Below are positions 1-6,637 of a stretch of DNA of 64,000 nucleotides, one piece after another; position 1 is the first letter of the stretch; the number at the start of each line of letters is the position of its first letter. Where the stretch lies: the NCBI GenBank assembly GCA_041658685.1, contig JBAZZS010000003.1, positions 163,993 to 227,992 of the forward strand, given 5' to 3'. The DNA is from Candidatus Gracilibacteria bacterium (GTDB taxonomy: Bacteria > Patescibacteriota > Gracilibacteria > UBA1369 > UBA12473). The position numbers and the translations under genes were made by a program. The notes under the pieces are model-generated. The model did no database searches and was not told where the DNA came from. It saw only the letters and a program-made list of their open reading frames with translations.

Positions 1-117
1 TTTTCCGCCTTCGACTTTTTCTCCGTCCAAAGAAGCGAGAATTTGTCGGGCCGCTGTTAAATTGGCCTCGGCTTTTTCAATGAGGTCTCGAATACGGGAA
101 AGGGAAGAAGAATTCAT
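1..117 (-). CDS. Hypothetical protein, N-terminal part (runs off left edge)
   Basis: A leftward reading frame starts with ATG at 117 and stays open to the window edge, giving 39 residues beginning MNSSSLSRIRDLIEKAEANL. The visible part looks like an amphipathic helix. A strong promoter lies just upstream (153-181), which supports the start. No family can be recognised from so short a piece; it is divergent in promoter use from the division genes to its right but on the same strand. Confidence 0.6.
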   Translation of the reverse strand, partial: MNSSSLSRIRDLIEKAEANLTAARQILASLDGEKVEGGK

Positions 118-152
118 ATTTAATATGTGATTTTTATTGCTATATTGACTCA

Positions 153-181
153 ATTATACAGGAGAAAGAGGAAAATTTCAA
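153..181 (-). promoter_or_regulatory. Sigma70-type promoter for the leftmost gene
   Basis: Reading the minus strand, TTGAAA (181-176) is followed after 17 bp by a perfect TATAAT (158-153). The start codon of the leftmost gene is 36 bp downstream. Both boxes and the spacing fit a vegetative promoter. Confidence 0.65.
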
Positions 182-284
182 TGAAATAACGAGCGGTCAG
201 GAAGAATTTTTGTTTAAATGGGAGCGAAACGTTGAAAATTTTTACAAAAATTTCCCTTTCCCGCCCGTTAAAAGCTGAAGTAAC

Positions 285-635
285 TTAATCCGCTTTTGCC
301 GTCCATTTTTGCAAAAGTGTTCGGCGGATGATTCCCACATTTCCGAAAATACGATAAGTGAATACCACGGTGGCCGCGAGATAGAGATCGAGTCCGAGTT
401 TATCTCCGAGAAATGTGATTCCGGAAGCGAGAAGAATGTTGAAAAATAATCCGGATAGAAAAATAATCGAGTTGTAGCCGTCGGCTTTGACTTCGGCACG
501 GGCCGCACCAAACAGGGCGTCTAATAATCCGATGATGATGACTGCGGTGTATTTGGTGTATTCCAAGGGGATATTGACCTGGATAAGCAATCCGATGATT
601 AACCCGATAATGAGACCGAAGAAAGCAAAACGCAT
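285..635 (-). CDS. sbp: Small basic membrane protein, DUF1290 (Sbp) family
   Basis: The 116-residue product has about four hydrophobic segments, with the family-like stretch GLLDALFGAARAEVKADGYN near the middle. DUF1290/Sbp proteins are short integral membrane proteins encoded next to division genes such as divIB/ftsQ and ftsZ in many bacteria; their role is not settled. Here it begins 1 nt after the ftsQ stop, so the two genes are surely co-transcribed. Length matches the family. The context supports a link to septum formation, but that is inference. Confidence 0.75.
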   Translation of the reverse strand: MRFAFFGLIIGLIIGLLIQVNIPLEYTKYTAVIIIGLLDALFGAARAEVKADGYNSIIFLSGLFFNILLASGITFLGDKLGLDLYLAATVVFTYRIFGNVGIIRRTLLQKWTAKAD

Positions 636-636
636 A

Positions 637-1551
637 TTAATTTCTTTTAAAAATTATTTTTTCTCCATTCACGCCTTCGATGCGTAAATCGATGTAGTCA
701 ATGCTTTCCTCGTAAATATTGAGACTGGAAAGCGCGAGTTTTAATTTGGTGAGTTGCTCGTCGAGATCGAGGGTGAGGTCGAGCCATACGTAAAAATTGC
801 GTTCCGTGAACAAATGGACCTCTCGTTCAATGGGGAGATAAAGAGCGTACGTCACTTTCATTCCGAATTTGTCTTCATAGGTTTGGATGGAGTCGAGAAT
901 AAAAGCCAGTTGATCTTGAGGAACGAGCAGTGTTCCTTCCGGAATGCTTTGTTCGCGCTCAACCACAATGAGCGGAAGTCCTTCCATTTGCGTTTCGGTG
1001 GAAAGGATTCGGCCACTGCTGTTGAGGAGAAAATATGTTTCTTTGTTGTCCGAGGTTTTCAGGAGAAGATTGGCGACTTTCGGGTAAGTGGTGAGTTCAA
1101 TGAGCAGTGTGTCGGGTAGTGTTTTTTTAATCTGAATGGATTCGTATTCCGGGTATTCTTCCAAAAGAAATGCGTAAAAAGGGTCGGCATTGAAAAGAAA
1201 AATATTCGAATCTTTAATTTCTTGAAAAAGGGTTAAAAGCGGATGGGTTTCGAGCGATTCTCCATCTTGGGTGACGGCGATTTTTTCAATATTGAATCGA
1301 GGAGAAATGAAAAGAGTGTGGGTAATACTGATGAGAATTACGCCAATCACAATGAGTAAAAAAGGTCGTTTGAGTTTTGCGAAAAATCCACGCAATCCTC
1401 GGCGCGGAGTGCGTTTTGATGTCGAGGAGAGAGGGTTTGAAAGCGTTGATTTTTGGTTTGAAACAGAGGTTCGTCTGGATTGTACGCGAGGGCGTAATCG
1501 CGGATGTGAAAAACCCGAAACCGTGGGTTGTTTTTTCCGTTTAAAAAACAT
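637..1551 (-). CDS. ftsQ: Cell division protein FtsQ/DivIB-like
   Basis: The product is a bitopic membrane protein: a basic, Ser/Arg-rich cytoplasmic tail (about 1-60), one transmembrane segment (about 62-84, LLIVIGVILISITHTLFI), then a POTRA-like domain starting FNIEKIAV and a beta-rich extracytoplasmic part. This is the layout of FtsQ/DivIB, which links early and late divisome proteins. I chose the ATG at 1551; a TTG two codons upstream (1557) is also in frame. The gene is followed at once by sbp, as in Gram-positive division clusters. Sequence identity to known FtsQ is low, so the call rests on topology, POTRA position and neighbour. Confidence 0.75.
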   Translation of the reverse strand: MFFKRKKQPTVSGFSHPRLRPRVQSRRTSVSNQKSTLSNPLSSTSKRTPRRGLRGFFAKLKRPFLLIVIGVILISITHTLFISPRFNIEKIAVTQDGESLETHPLLTLFQEIKDSNIFLFNADPFYAFLLEEYPEYESIQIKKTLPDTLLIELTTYPKVANLLLKTSDNKETYFLLNSSGRILSTETQMEGLPLIVVEREQSIPEGTLLVPQDQLAFILDSIQTYEDKFGMKVTYALYLPIEREVHLFTERNFYVWLDLTLDLDEQLTKLKLALSSLNIYEESIDYIDLRIEGVNGEKIIFKRN

Positions 1552-1572
1552 GGGCAATGGCCCCGGAGGGTT

Positions 1573-1734
1573 TTAAAGAGTGAGATCGGGATTTGTGGTC
1601 GTGTTTTCTTCTGTCGGAGGGGTTGTTTGACTCGGAGCGACGGCTTGCGGCGCCAGGGATGTAAACAGCATGAATCCCACGAATAAAATCGTAATGATCC
1701 ATACAAAAAGGCGAGCGTTGCGAGAATAGGCCAT
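1573..1734 (-). CDS. Small single-pass membrane protein
   Basis: A 53-residue frame starts at the ATG at 1734 (MAYSRNARLFVWIITILF). It has a short basic N-terminus, one membrane segment (about 9-28) and a Pro/Thr/Asn-rich outer tail. An in-frame start further upstream (1800) would lie inside the next gene. It sits 21 nt before ftsQ, where other bacteria encode small division proteins, but nothing in the sequence identifies it as one. Confidence 0.5.
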   Translation of the reverse strand: MAYSRNARLFVWIITILFVGFMLFTSLAPQAVAPSQTTPPTEENTTTNPDLTL

Positions 1735-1756
1735 GGGAAGGGATATTAAAGAGGGA

Positions 1757-1900
1757 CTAGGAATCCTTTCGGGAAGCGATGATCGCGGCTTTGCGAACAC
1801 GAGCTTTGGCCTTATTTCTGCGCTTGGCTTGACTGCTTTTGGGACGAGTTTGGTTGGCCATCGTCATCCCATGATAGCGAGAATGAGCTTGATTGGACAT
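1757..1900 (-). CDS. Small very basic protein of unknown function
   Basis: From the ATG at 1900 the frame encodes 47 residues starting MSNQAHSRYHG, with a Lys/Arg/Ala-rich C-terminal half (QAKRRNKAKARVRKAA). The composition resembles small ribosomal or nucleic-acid-binding proteins, but no family motif is visible. Inner ATGs at 1867 and 1861 would give shorter products. It lies 22 nt upstream of the small membrane protein and is probably part of the same leftward transcript. Confidence 0.5.
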   Translation of the reverse strand: MSNQAHSRYHGMTMANQTRPKSSQAKRRNKAKARVRKAAIIASRKDS

Positions 1901-1965
1901 GGAGAAAAAGTGTTTAAAGTTAGTATTTCGTATGAGAAGGAAATGCAGAAAAAGAAGAGAGGGAA

Positions 1966-1993
1966 AGCGCACTTCGCTTTGCTACGTGCGTGG
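1966..1993. repeat. GC-rich hairpin repeat, short copy
   Basis: AGCGCACTTCGC, a short linker, then ACGTGCGTGG form an imperfect hairpin (CGCAC/GTGCG). The same core occurs at 18676-18760, 37741-37826 and 56581-56656, so this is one copy of a dispersed family. Confidence 0.5.
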
Positions 1994-2031
1994 AGTATAA
2001 CAGGAAAAACTGAGGAGTGAAAGTGAAAATT

Positions 2032-2598
2032 TTATACCTTTTTTTCGAGTTTTGTGATTTTAAATCCGGTTTCGTTATACGTTTCCATGAAATTGATCAT
2101 ACTTCCTTGAATGATTTTGAAGGATTTGGGATCAATGTAGAGGATTACATGGTGATCGAACGGGATGATTTTATCTTCTTTTTTGGCCTTTTTTTCAAAA
2201 TCCATGGCGTAGTTCGGATTTCCATCGATCCCTTTTTTCGAAAGCACTTTCACTCGAATGCCATAGGTTTTTAAGCCTTCTTTTTCCGCGAGCTCGATGA
2301 TTTTGAGCAGCGCTTTTCGTGTGATGTACAATTTTTTTTCTTCGAGATCTTTTTGATAGGAATCGTATTCGAGGGTGAGAACGTCTCTGATTTCTTTCAG
2401 TGCTTCTTCTGGCATACCGTGGCCGAGAACGCCTTGTTGAAGCGTTTCCCATTCGTTGAGAGCGCAATCCAAACACGATAACCCAAAGTCTTGTAAAATT
2501 TGGGCGGCAAGAGGGTGTTTTTTTAAGATTTCTTCAATGGTGAGGGTGTCCCAAGAAAAATCAAAATTCGTTTTTTGGGACGAACTTTTTTTTGGCAT
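2032..2598 (-). CDS. DUF1858 domain fused to a cysteine-less IscA/HesB-like domain
   Basis: The 188-residue product has two parts. Residues about 15-70 match DUF1858, with the motif GLSCLDCALNEWETL. Residues about 95-188 resemble the A-type iron-sulfur carrier fold, beginning LYITRKALLKIIELAEKEG and running through GIRVKVLSKKG to IQGSMINFMETYNETGFKI. A true IscA has one internal Cys and a C-terminal CGCG pair; here those positions lack Cys and the protein ends TGFKITKLEKKV. It therefore probably cannot carry a cluster in the usual way, unless the DUF1858 CxxC takes part. Function is inferred to be redox or cluster related. Confidence 0.6.
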   Translation of the reverse strand: MPKKSSSQKTNFDFSWDTLTIEEILKKHPLAAQILQDFGLSCLDCALNEWETLQQGVLGHGMPEEALKEIRDVLTLEYDSYQKDLEEKKLYITRKALLKIIELAEKEGLKTYGIRVKVLSKKGIDGNPNYAMDFEKKAKKEDKIIPFDHHVILYIDPKSFKIIQGSMINFMETYNETGFKITKLEKKV

Positions 2599-2612
2599 GA
2601 GGATGAATTGAA

Positions 2613-2765
2613 TTAAGGGGTCGGAACGGTTTCCGATTCAATGATTGTGTCGGGAGTGGGGAGTGTGGGATTGTTTTTTTGCCAAAACATATAAATTGCG
2701 CCCGCGATAAGTGCAAGGATAAGAAAAGTGGCAAAAACGGATGCATTGGCACGAGGAGGCTTCAT
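2613..2765 (-). CDS. Small single-pass membrane protein
   Basis: ATG at 2765 opens a 50-residue frame, MKPPRANASVFATFLILALI, with one transmembrane helix (about 9-28) and a Pro/Thr/Glu tail ending SETVPTP. It lies 14 nt upstream of the DUF1858 gene on the same strand and is likely co-transcribed. The design (basic start, one helix, acidic Pro-rich tail) is like the protein at 1573-1734. Confidence 0.5.
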   Translation of the reverse strand: MKPPRANASVFATFLILALIAGAIYMFWQKNNPTLPTPDTIIESETVPTP

Positions 2766-2787
2766 ACGAGGTCATTGTAGCGGCATA

Positions 2788-2827
2788 ATTGACAGTTGAC
2801 AATTGACATTGAACAGTCGACAATTTT
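2788..2827. repeat. Cluster of TTGACA-like direct repeats
   Basis: The intergenic sequence contains three TTGACA units (2789, 2796, 2803) and a related TCGACAATT. TTGACA is also a -35 hexamer, but I see no matching -10 before the GTG start at 2831, so this may be a small repeat array rather than a promoter. Confidence 0.4.
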
Positions 2828-2830
2828 CTC

Positions 2831-3808
2831 GTGAAAAAAATAAGATTAAAATCGGATTCCGTCGGAGCGCAAATGACTCGGCGTGTTCCTGTGGTTTTTG
2901 TGCAATCAACGTTGGCTCAAGTCAAAACACTTCTCACTAAAGAAGCGCGACATTTTTCCAGTATTCATGATGTGTATGTGGTGGATGAATTTCATAAATT
3001 GGTGGGTGTTTTCCCGGTTAAGGCTTTGTATATTTATCCATTGTTGAAAAAAGTTTCTGACATCAGTACTAAAAAATCATTGATTTCGGTTTGCCCCGCG
3101 GATCACCAAGAAAAAGTGGCGTATCTTGCGATTCGACATCATCTCAGTCAGGTGCCGGTGGTGGATGAAAAAGGAAAATTTTTAGGCGCGGTGTTGAGTG
3201 ATACGATTTTGTCCATTCTTAATCATGAAACGCACGAAGATATTTTGCGTATGGCCGGTATTCATAACAGTCATGCATTTTCGCCGTTGTTTGAGACGTC
3301 GTTATGGACCTCGCTTCGGCATCGATTGCCGTGGTTAATCCTTGGATTGCTTGGCGGGCTGTTGGTTGCAAAAGTGATTGATTCCTTTGAGGCCACCTTG
3401 GCCATTAATTTGGTGCTTGCAAGTTTTATTCCTTTAGTGGTGTACATGGGGGATGCGGTTCGTACTCAAATGGAGGCGCTGATTATTCGGGATTTGGCCG
3501 GCAATCATCGGTTTGTTTTTGGTCGTTATTGTAGGCGGGAATTTTTAGTTATTTTTTCCATCGCGTTGTTTTTCGGAATTTTATTGGGAGGGATTGGATG
3601 GATTTTTTATGGACAAATGTTGGCGTTGGTTTTGGGTGTTGCTTTGTTTACGGCAATTTTATCGTCGATTTTTACCGGACTTTTTGTCCCGTATTTTTTT
3701 ACCAAACTTAAATTGGATCCCGCGGACGCGAGCGGACCGATTGCCACGATTTTGCAAGACACGTTGAGTGTCTTGATTTATTTTGCGTGCGCTCATTTGT
3801 TTTTATAA
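2831..3808 (+). CDS. mgtE: MgtE-family divalent cation transporter lacking the N domain
   Basis: Residues about 10-135 form a CBS pair (VYVVDEFHKLVGVFPVKAL, then VPVVDEKGKFLGAVLSD), followed by five membrane segments. The membrane part keeps MgtE signatures: NLVLASFIPLVVYMGDAVRT and PADASGPIATILQDTLSVLIY, the latter being the ion-pathway Asp region. Full MgtE is about 450 residues with an N-terminal superhelical N domain; this one is 325 residues and begins almost directly with the CBS region. It would import Mg2+ (or a related ion) across the cytoplasmic membrane. Start is GTG at 2831. A terminator follows at once. Confidence 0.85.
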   Translation: MKKIRLKSDSVGAQMTRRVPVVFVQSTLAQVKTLLTKEARHFSSIHDVYVVDEFHKLVGVFPVKALYIYPLLKKVSDISTKKSLISVCPADHQEKVAYLAIRHHLSQVPVVDEKGKFLGAVLSDTILSILNHETHEDILRMAGIHNSHAFSPLFETSLWTSLRHRLPWLILGLLGGLLVAKVIDSFEATLAINLVLASFIPLVVYMGDAVRTQMEALIIRDLAGNHRFVFGRYCRREFLVIFSIALFFGILLGGIGWIFYGQMLALVLGVALFTAILSSIFTGLFVPYFFTKLKLDPADASGPIATILQDTLSVLIYFACAHLFL

Positions 3809-3840
3809 AAAAACCCGCTTCGTGTGAGGCGGGCTTTTTT
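3808..3840. terminator. Rho-independent terminator, probably bidirectional
   Basis: CCCGC (3814-3818) pairs with GCGGG (3829-3833), with an A run before and a T run after. It ends mgtE on the plus strand. Read on the minus strand it would end the small Lys/Ala peptide gene. Confidence 0.75.
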
Positions 3841-3856
3841 GAAATGCAAAGAATAT

Positions 3857-3946
3857 TTATTTCTTCTTTCCTTTTCCTTTCACTGCTTTCTTTGCTGGTT
3901 TCTTTGTTACTTTTGTCTTTTTTGCTTTGACTTTAGCTTTTGCCAT
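3857..3946 (-). CDS. 29-residue Lys/Ala-rich mini-protein (histone H1-like)
   Basis: ATG at 3946 opens MAKAKVKAKKTKVTKKPAKK and ends in GKGKKK: more than half of the 29 residues are Lys. It stops 17 nt before the shared terminator, which supports a real gene. The composition matches the tails of histone H1-like bacterial DNA-binding proteins and the C-terminus of the protein at 50379-51221. Nucleic-acid binding is an inference from charge alone. Confidence 0.5.
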   Translation of the reverse strand: MAKAKVKAKKTKVTKKPAKKAVKGKGKKK

Positions 3947-4167
3947 TTGAGGAGGGCGTTAAGAATATTAAGTGATTTAATCTTTCTCCTCATTTTTATC
4001 TGTCACAAGAGCAGTTTTAAAAAAGAGTTTTACAAATATGTTAAAAGTATCTTTGTATTAGGTTTGGCGTGTTGTCACGTTTTAATGTAATACTACAATA
4101 AAACGCTGGTTTTTGAATGCATTAAATTTTTACAACACGGAGAATGCGATGTATGGGTGGCACTTTG

Positions 4168-5013
4168 TTACGCTGCGTGTTTTTTAAATCCTTTTTCCAA
4201 ACAATCGCGCACTGCGGCTTCGATGGGGCGCATGGCCAGTCCTTCTTTGGCGAGTTTGTCGGTGTTGAGCATGCAGTTGGAGCGTTTGGCCGTGGCGTAA
4301 TTTTTGGAATAGAGTTCCTCCAGGGGAATGACGGTGTATTTGAAATTGGGATCCACGATTTCTTTATAAAGATCGAGGATGGTGGCGTGGTCGATGAGGC
4401 CGGGATTGGTCATGTTATAGATACCGGTTCGGTGACGTTTGATGAGTTCGTACGCCGTGGGGAGGAGGTCGTCGATCACAGTCATGGAGTTTGCCACACT
4501 CACCACTTTTTCATATTGGAGAATTTTAGTGATGAAATTGCGCGGTCCGGGCGCGGAATCGATGGGCATGCGAATTCGCAATTGAAGTACGGGAAATTCC
4601 TTGAGCGCTTGATCGGACGCGGTTTTGGTTCGGCTGTAATAACTGCCGTCAAAATTGGGTTTGTCTTCTTCGCTGAATCCTTTTCCATTATTGTCGCCAT
4701 CGTAAATGCAGCCGCTTCCCAAATGAGCAAAATAAATATTTTTTTCAAGGCAAGCTTGAAGGAGGACAAGAGGGCCTGTGACATTGGAATAGAGTGTTTC
4801 TTGTTTGTGGTCTTCGCACCAGTCCACGTTGGGACGTCCGGTTTTGCCGGCGCAGTTGAGAACCACATCCGGGGTTTCTTGGGCGAGGTCTTTGCGCACG
4901 GCATCGATGTCACCGATGTTGGCGTTTCCAAAGAGGGAGGTTTCACCTTGTGCGTTGAAGAAGTTTAGGAAATGATTTCCGAGAAATCCTTTGCCGTAAA
5001 TGAGAATTTTCAT
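4168..5013 (-). CDS. NAD(P)-dependent sugar epimerase/reductase, RmlD-like (extended SDR)
   Basis: From ATG 5013 the 281-residue protein opens with a Rossmann motif MKILIYGKGFLGNHF (GxxGxxG), has NCAGKTGRPNVDWCE after the second strand and the SDR catalytic YxxxK in YYSRTKTASDQ. This fits the RmlD/dTDP-4-dehydrorhamnose reductase or related NAD-dependent epimerase group, acting on nucleotide-sugars for surface glycans. The substrate cannot be read from the sequence. An in-frame ATG upstream at 5076 would add 21 unlikely residues. There are no other sugar genes nearby. Confidence 0.75.
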   Translation of the reverse strand: MKILIYGKGFLGNHFLNFFNAQGETSLFGNANIGDIDAVRKDLAQETPDVVLNCAGKTGRPNVDWCEDHKQETLYSNVTGPLVLLQACLEKNIYFAHLGSGCIYDGDNNGKGFSEEDKPNFDGSYYSRTKTASDQALKEFPVLQLRIRMPIDSAPGPRNFITKILQYEKVVSVANSMTVIDDLLPTAYELIKRHRTGIYNMTNPGLIDHATILDLYKEIVDPNFKYTVIPLEELYSKNYATAKRSNCMLNTDKLAKEGLAMRPIEAAVRDCLEKGFKKHAA

Positions 5014-5063
5014 GGACTGTGGGTTATTTTTTAGTGGGGATATTATAGCGAATTGGAAAGGAC

Positions 5064-5092
5064 TTGACAAACGCAAAATCGTGAGTTAATGT
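5064..5092 (+). promoter_or_regulatory. hisR promoter
   Basis: TTGACA (5064-5069) is followed after 17 bp by TAATGT (5087-5092). The -10 box overlaps the left arm of the palindrome at 5089-5110, so a repressor bound there would block polymerase. Confidence 0.65.
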
Positions 5093-5110
5093 TTTAGCAC
5101 ACGAAAACAT
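5089..5110. promoter_or_regulatory. Predicted HisR (TrpR-family) operator, perfect inverted repeat
   Basis: ATGTTTT and AAAACAT are perfect inverted 7-bp arms around an 8-bp centre (AGCACACG). The site covers the -10 box and lies 15 bp before the TrpR-family gene, as expected for autoregulation. A related half-site precedes hisG at 5475. Confidence 0.65.
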
Positions 5111-5125
5111 TTTTAAATCATTCAA

Positions 5126-5407
5126 ATGGCTGAAAATTGGAAAAATTCACAAACCACCGATCTTTTTAAGGGCGTTCTCAAATTGAGGACCGCCGGTGAG
5201 TGTGAAAAATTTTTTCGTGATTTGTGTACCTTAAAAGAATTGGAGGCTATGGCCGAACGTTGGCAAGTGGTTAAAATGGTGGATAAAGAAATTCCTTATC
5301 GTGAAGTGAGTGAAAAAACGGGGGCGAGTACGGCCACGATCACTCGTGTCGCTCATTGGTTGCATCATGGAGAAGGGGGGTACCGGATGGTGTTGAATCG
5401 ACTGTAA
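5126..5407 (+). CDS. hisR: TrpR/YerC-family regulator, likely histidine-operon repressor
   Basis: The 93-residue protein is all helical and matches the TrpR-like YerC/YecD family: FFRDLCTLKELEAMAERWQV (helices A-C) and the helix-turn-helix region EVSEKTGASTATITRVAHWL. In other bacteria, members called HisR are linked to histidine biosynthesis; here the gene directly precedes hisG, and a perfect palindrome covers its own promoter. It probably senses histidine and represses itself and the his operon; this last step is inference. A terminator separates it from hisG, so hisG has its own promoter. Confidence 0.85.
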   Translation: MAENWKNSQTTDLFKGVLKLRTAGECEKFFRDLCTLKELEAMAERWQVVKMVDKEIPYREVSEKTGASTATITRVAHWLHHGEGGYRMVLNRL

Positions 5408-5431
5408 ACACTTGAAACCCGGTTACTCTCC

Positions 5432-5457
5432 AAGAGCTCAACACTGAGCTCTTTTTT
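5432..5457 (+). terminator. Rho-independent terminator after hisR
   Basis: AAGAGCTC (5432-5439) and GAGCTCTT (5446-5453) form an 8-bp stem around a 6-nt loop, running into a T tract. It could also serve as an attenuator before hisG, but I see no competing antiterminator. Confidence 0.75.
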
Positions 5458-5474
5458 GATTCCCGTTTGGTTTA

Positions 5475-5494
5475 ATGTTTTATCACGTTATCAC
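5475..5494. promoter_or_regulatory. Possible second HisR site before hisG
   Basis: ATGTTTTATCAC repeats the left half of the hisR operator (ATGTTTTAGCAC). The right half is not a clean inverted repeat; instead TTATCAC occurs twice in tandem. The site lies 33 bp before hisG, where a repressor of the operon should act. Confidence 0.4.
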
Positions 5495-5526
5495 TTAATT
5501 TATTTCATTCTTTAACTTTAATATCT

Positions 5527-6405
5527 ATGAAACGTTTCAATGGAGATCGTCTCAAAATCGCGATTCAGAAAAGCGGTCGTCTGACCGAGCAAACCATTGA
5601 TTTTTTAAAAAAGAGCGGGTTGGATTTTGAAGTGTACGGAGAGCGGCTCTTTTCGAGTTGTCGTAATTTTAATCTTGAAATTTTATTCATTCGAGACGAT
5701 GACATCCCGGAATATGTGCAAGATGGGGTGTGTGATTTGGGAATTGTGGGGACCAATGTTTTGCAAGAAAAAAATGCGAAAGTGGAAATTAAGGAAGGAT
5801 TGGGGTTTGGGCGGTGTCGATTATCGGTGGCGGTGCCGCGGGATTCGAAATTGAGTCGGGTGGAAGATCTTGAAGGGAAACGGATTGCCACGTCGTATCC
5901 GACTATTTTAAAGCGTTGGTTGAAAACGAAAGGGATTTCAGCGTCGATTGTGATGGTGAAAGGCTCGGTGGAAATCACGCCGAGTCTCAATATTGCGGAT
6001 GCGGTGTGTGATTTGGTATCTACCGGGACGACGTTAAAAACGAATGGGCTTGAGGCTATGGAAGTGGTGTTGGAATCCGAGGCGCTTTTAATTGGAAATG
6101 TGGCGTCGTTTAAAAATCCTAAATTAAAATTGGATTTGGATCGATTTTTGATGCGAGTGAGGGCCACGTTGGCGGCGCGACGGTTTAAATACGTGATGAT
6201 GAATTCACCGGAAAAAGCGTTTGATGCGATTCGGAAAATTTTGCCGGGGTTGGAAAGTCCGACCGTGGTGCCGTTGGCTACCCGTGGGATGGTGGCGATT
6301 CACTCCGTAGTGCCGGAGGATCGGTTTTGGGAAGTGATGGAGCAGTTGAAGGAGGCGGGAGCGAGTGGGATTTTGGTGACGCCGATTGAAAAAATGATCC
6401 TTTAA
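5527..6405 (+). CDS. hisG: ATP phosphoribosyltransferase, long form
   Basis: HisG joins ATP and PRPP, the first committed step of histidine synthesis. The 292-residue length is that of the long form, with two catalytic lobes and a C-terminal regulatory ACT-like domain (about 220-292, starting YVMMNSPEKAFDAI and ending GILVTPIEKMIL). Hallmarks are RLKIAIQKSGRLTE at the N-terminus, CDLGIVGTNVLQEK and the PRPP loop region AVCDLVSTGTTLKTNGL. The C-terminal domain implies feedback by histidine and independence from HisZ. It starts the his operon after the hisR terminator; no Shine-Dalgarno is evident before ATG. Confidence 0.95.
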   Translation: MKRFNGDRLKIAIQKSGRLTEQTIDFLKKSGLDFEVYGERLFSSCRNFNLEILFIRDDDIPEYVQDGVCDLGIVGTNVLQEKNAKVEIKEGLGFGRCRLSVAVPRDSKLSRVEDLEGKRIATSYPTILKRWLKTKGISASIVMVKGSVEITPSLNIADAVCDLVSTGTTLKTNGLEAMEVVLESEALLIGNVASFKNPKLKLDLDRFLMRVRATLAARRFKYVMMNSPEKAFDAIRKILPGLESPTVVPLATRGMVAIHSVVPEDRFWEVMEQLKEAGASGILVTPIEKMIL

Positions 6406-6445
6406 TTTAAAGAAATATGAGTGAAATTTATAAATTGGAATTCAT

Positions 6446-6599
6446 CGGCGCGCGGGGACAAGAAGGTCTTTTGGCCACCCCGGTTCGTTCGCTCCTCCCC
6501 GCAATGCGGGGTATGCCTCGCGACAATCGCCCTGCGTTGCAGGGACCAAGCCGATTGTCGCTGCGGAATTGTCCAAAAGACCTCCTCGCCCCTTCGCCG
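6446..6599. repeat. Composite palindromic element between hisG and hisD
   Basis: The spacer holds nested inverted repeats: ends CGGCG/CGCCG, then GGTCTTTTGG paired with CCAAAAGACC, GCGACAATCG paired with CGATTGTCGC, and inner hairpins CCCCGC-aat-GCGGGG and CCCTGC-gtt-GCAGGG. It looks like a small non-autonomous mobile or REP-like element. Just before it, at 6418, lies a hisD-like start (MSEIYKLEF versus MIEIYDWEF). Confidence 0.65.
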
Positions 6600-6637
6600 T
6601 TCATAAAAATTTAATTTATTTTTAATCTCAAAAATTT

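Noticed and set aside
4144..4968. Long plus-strand frame opposite the RmlD-like gene
   Set aside because: The minus-strand frame has clear Rossmann and YxxxK motifs; the plus frame is low-quality and is a shadow of it.
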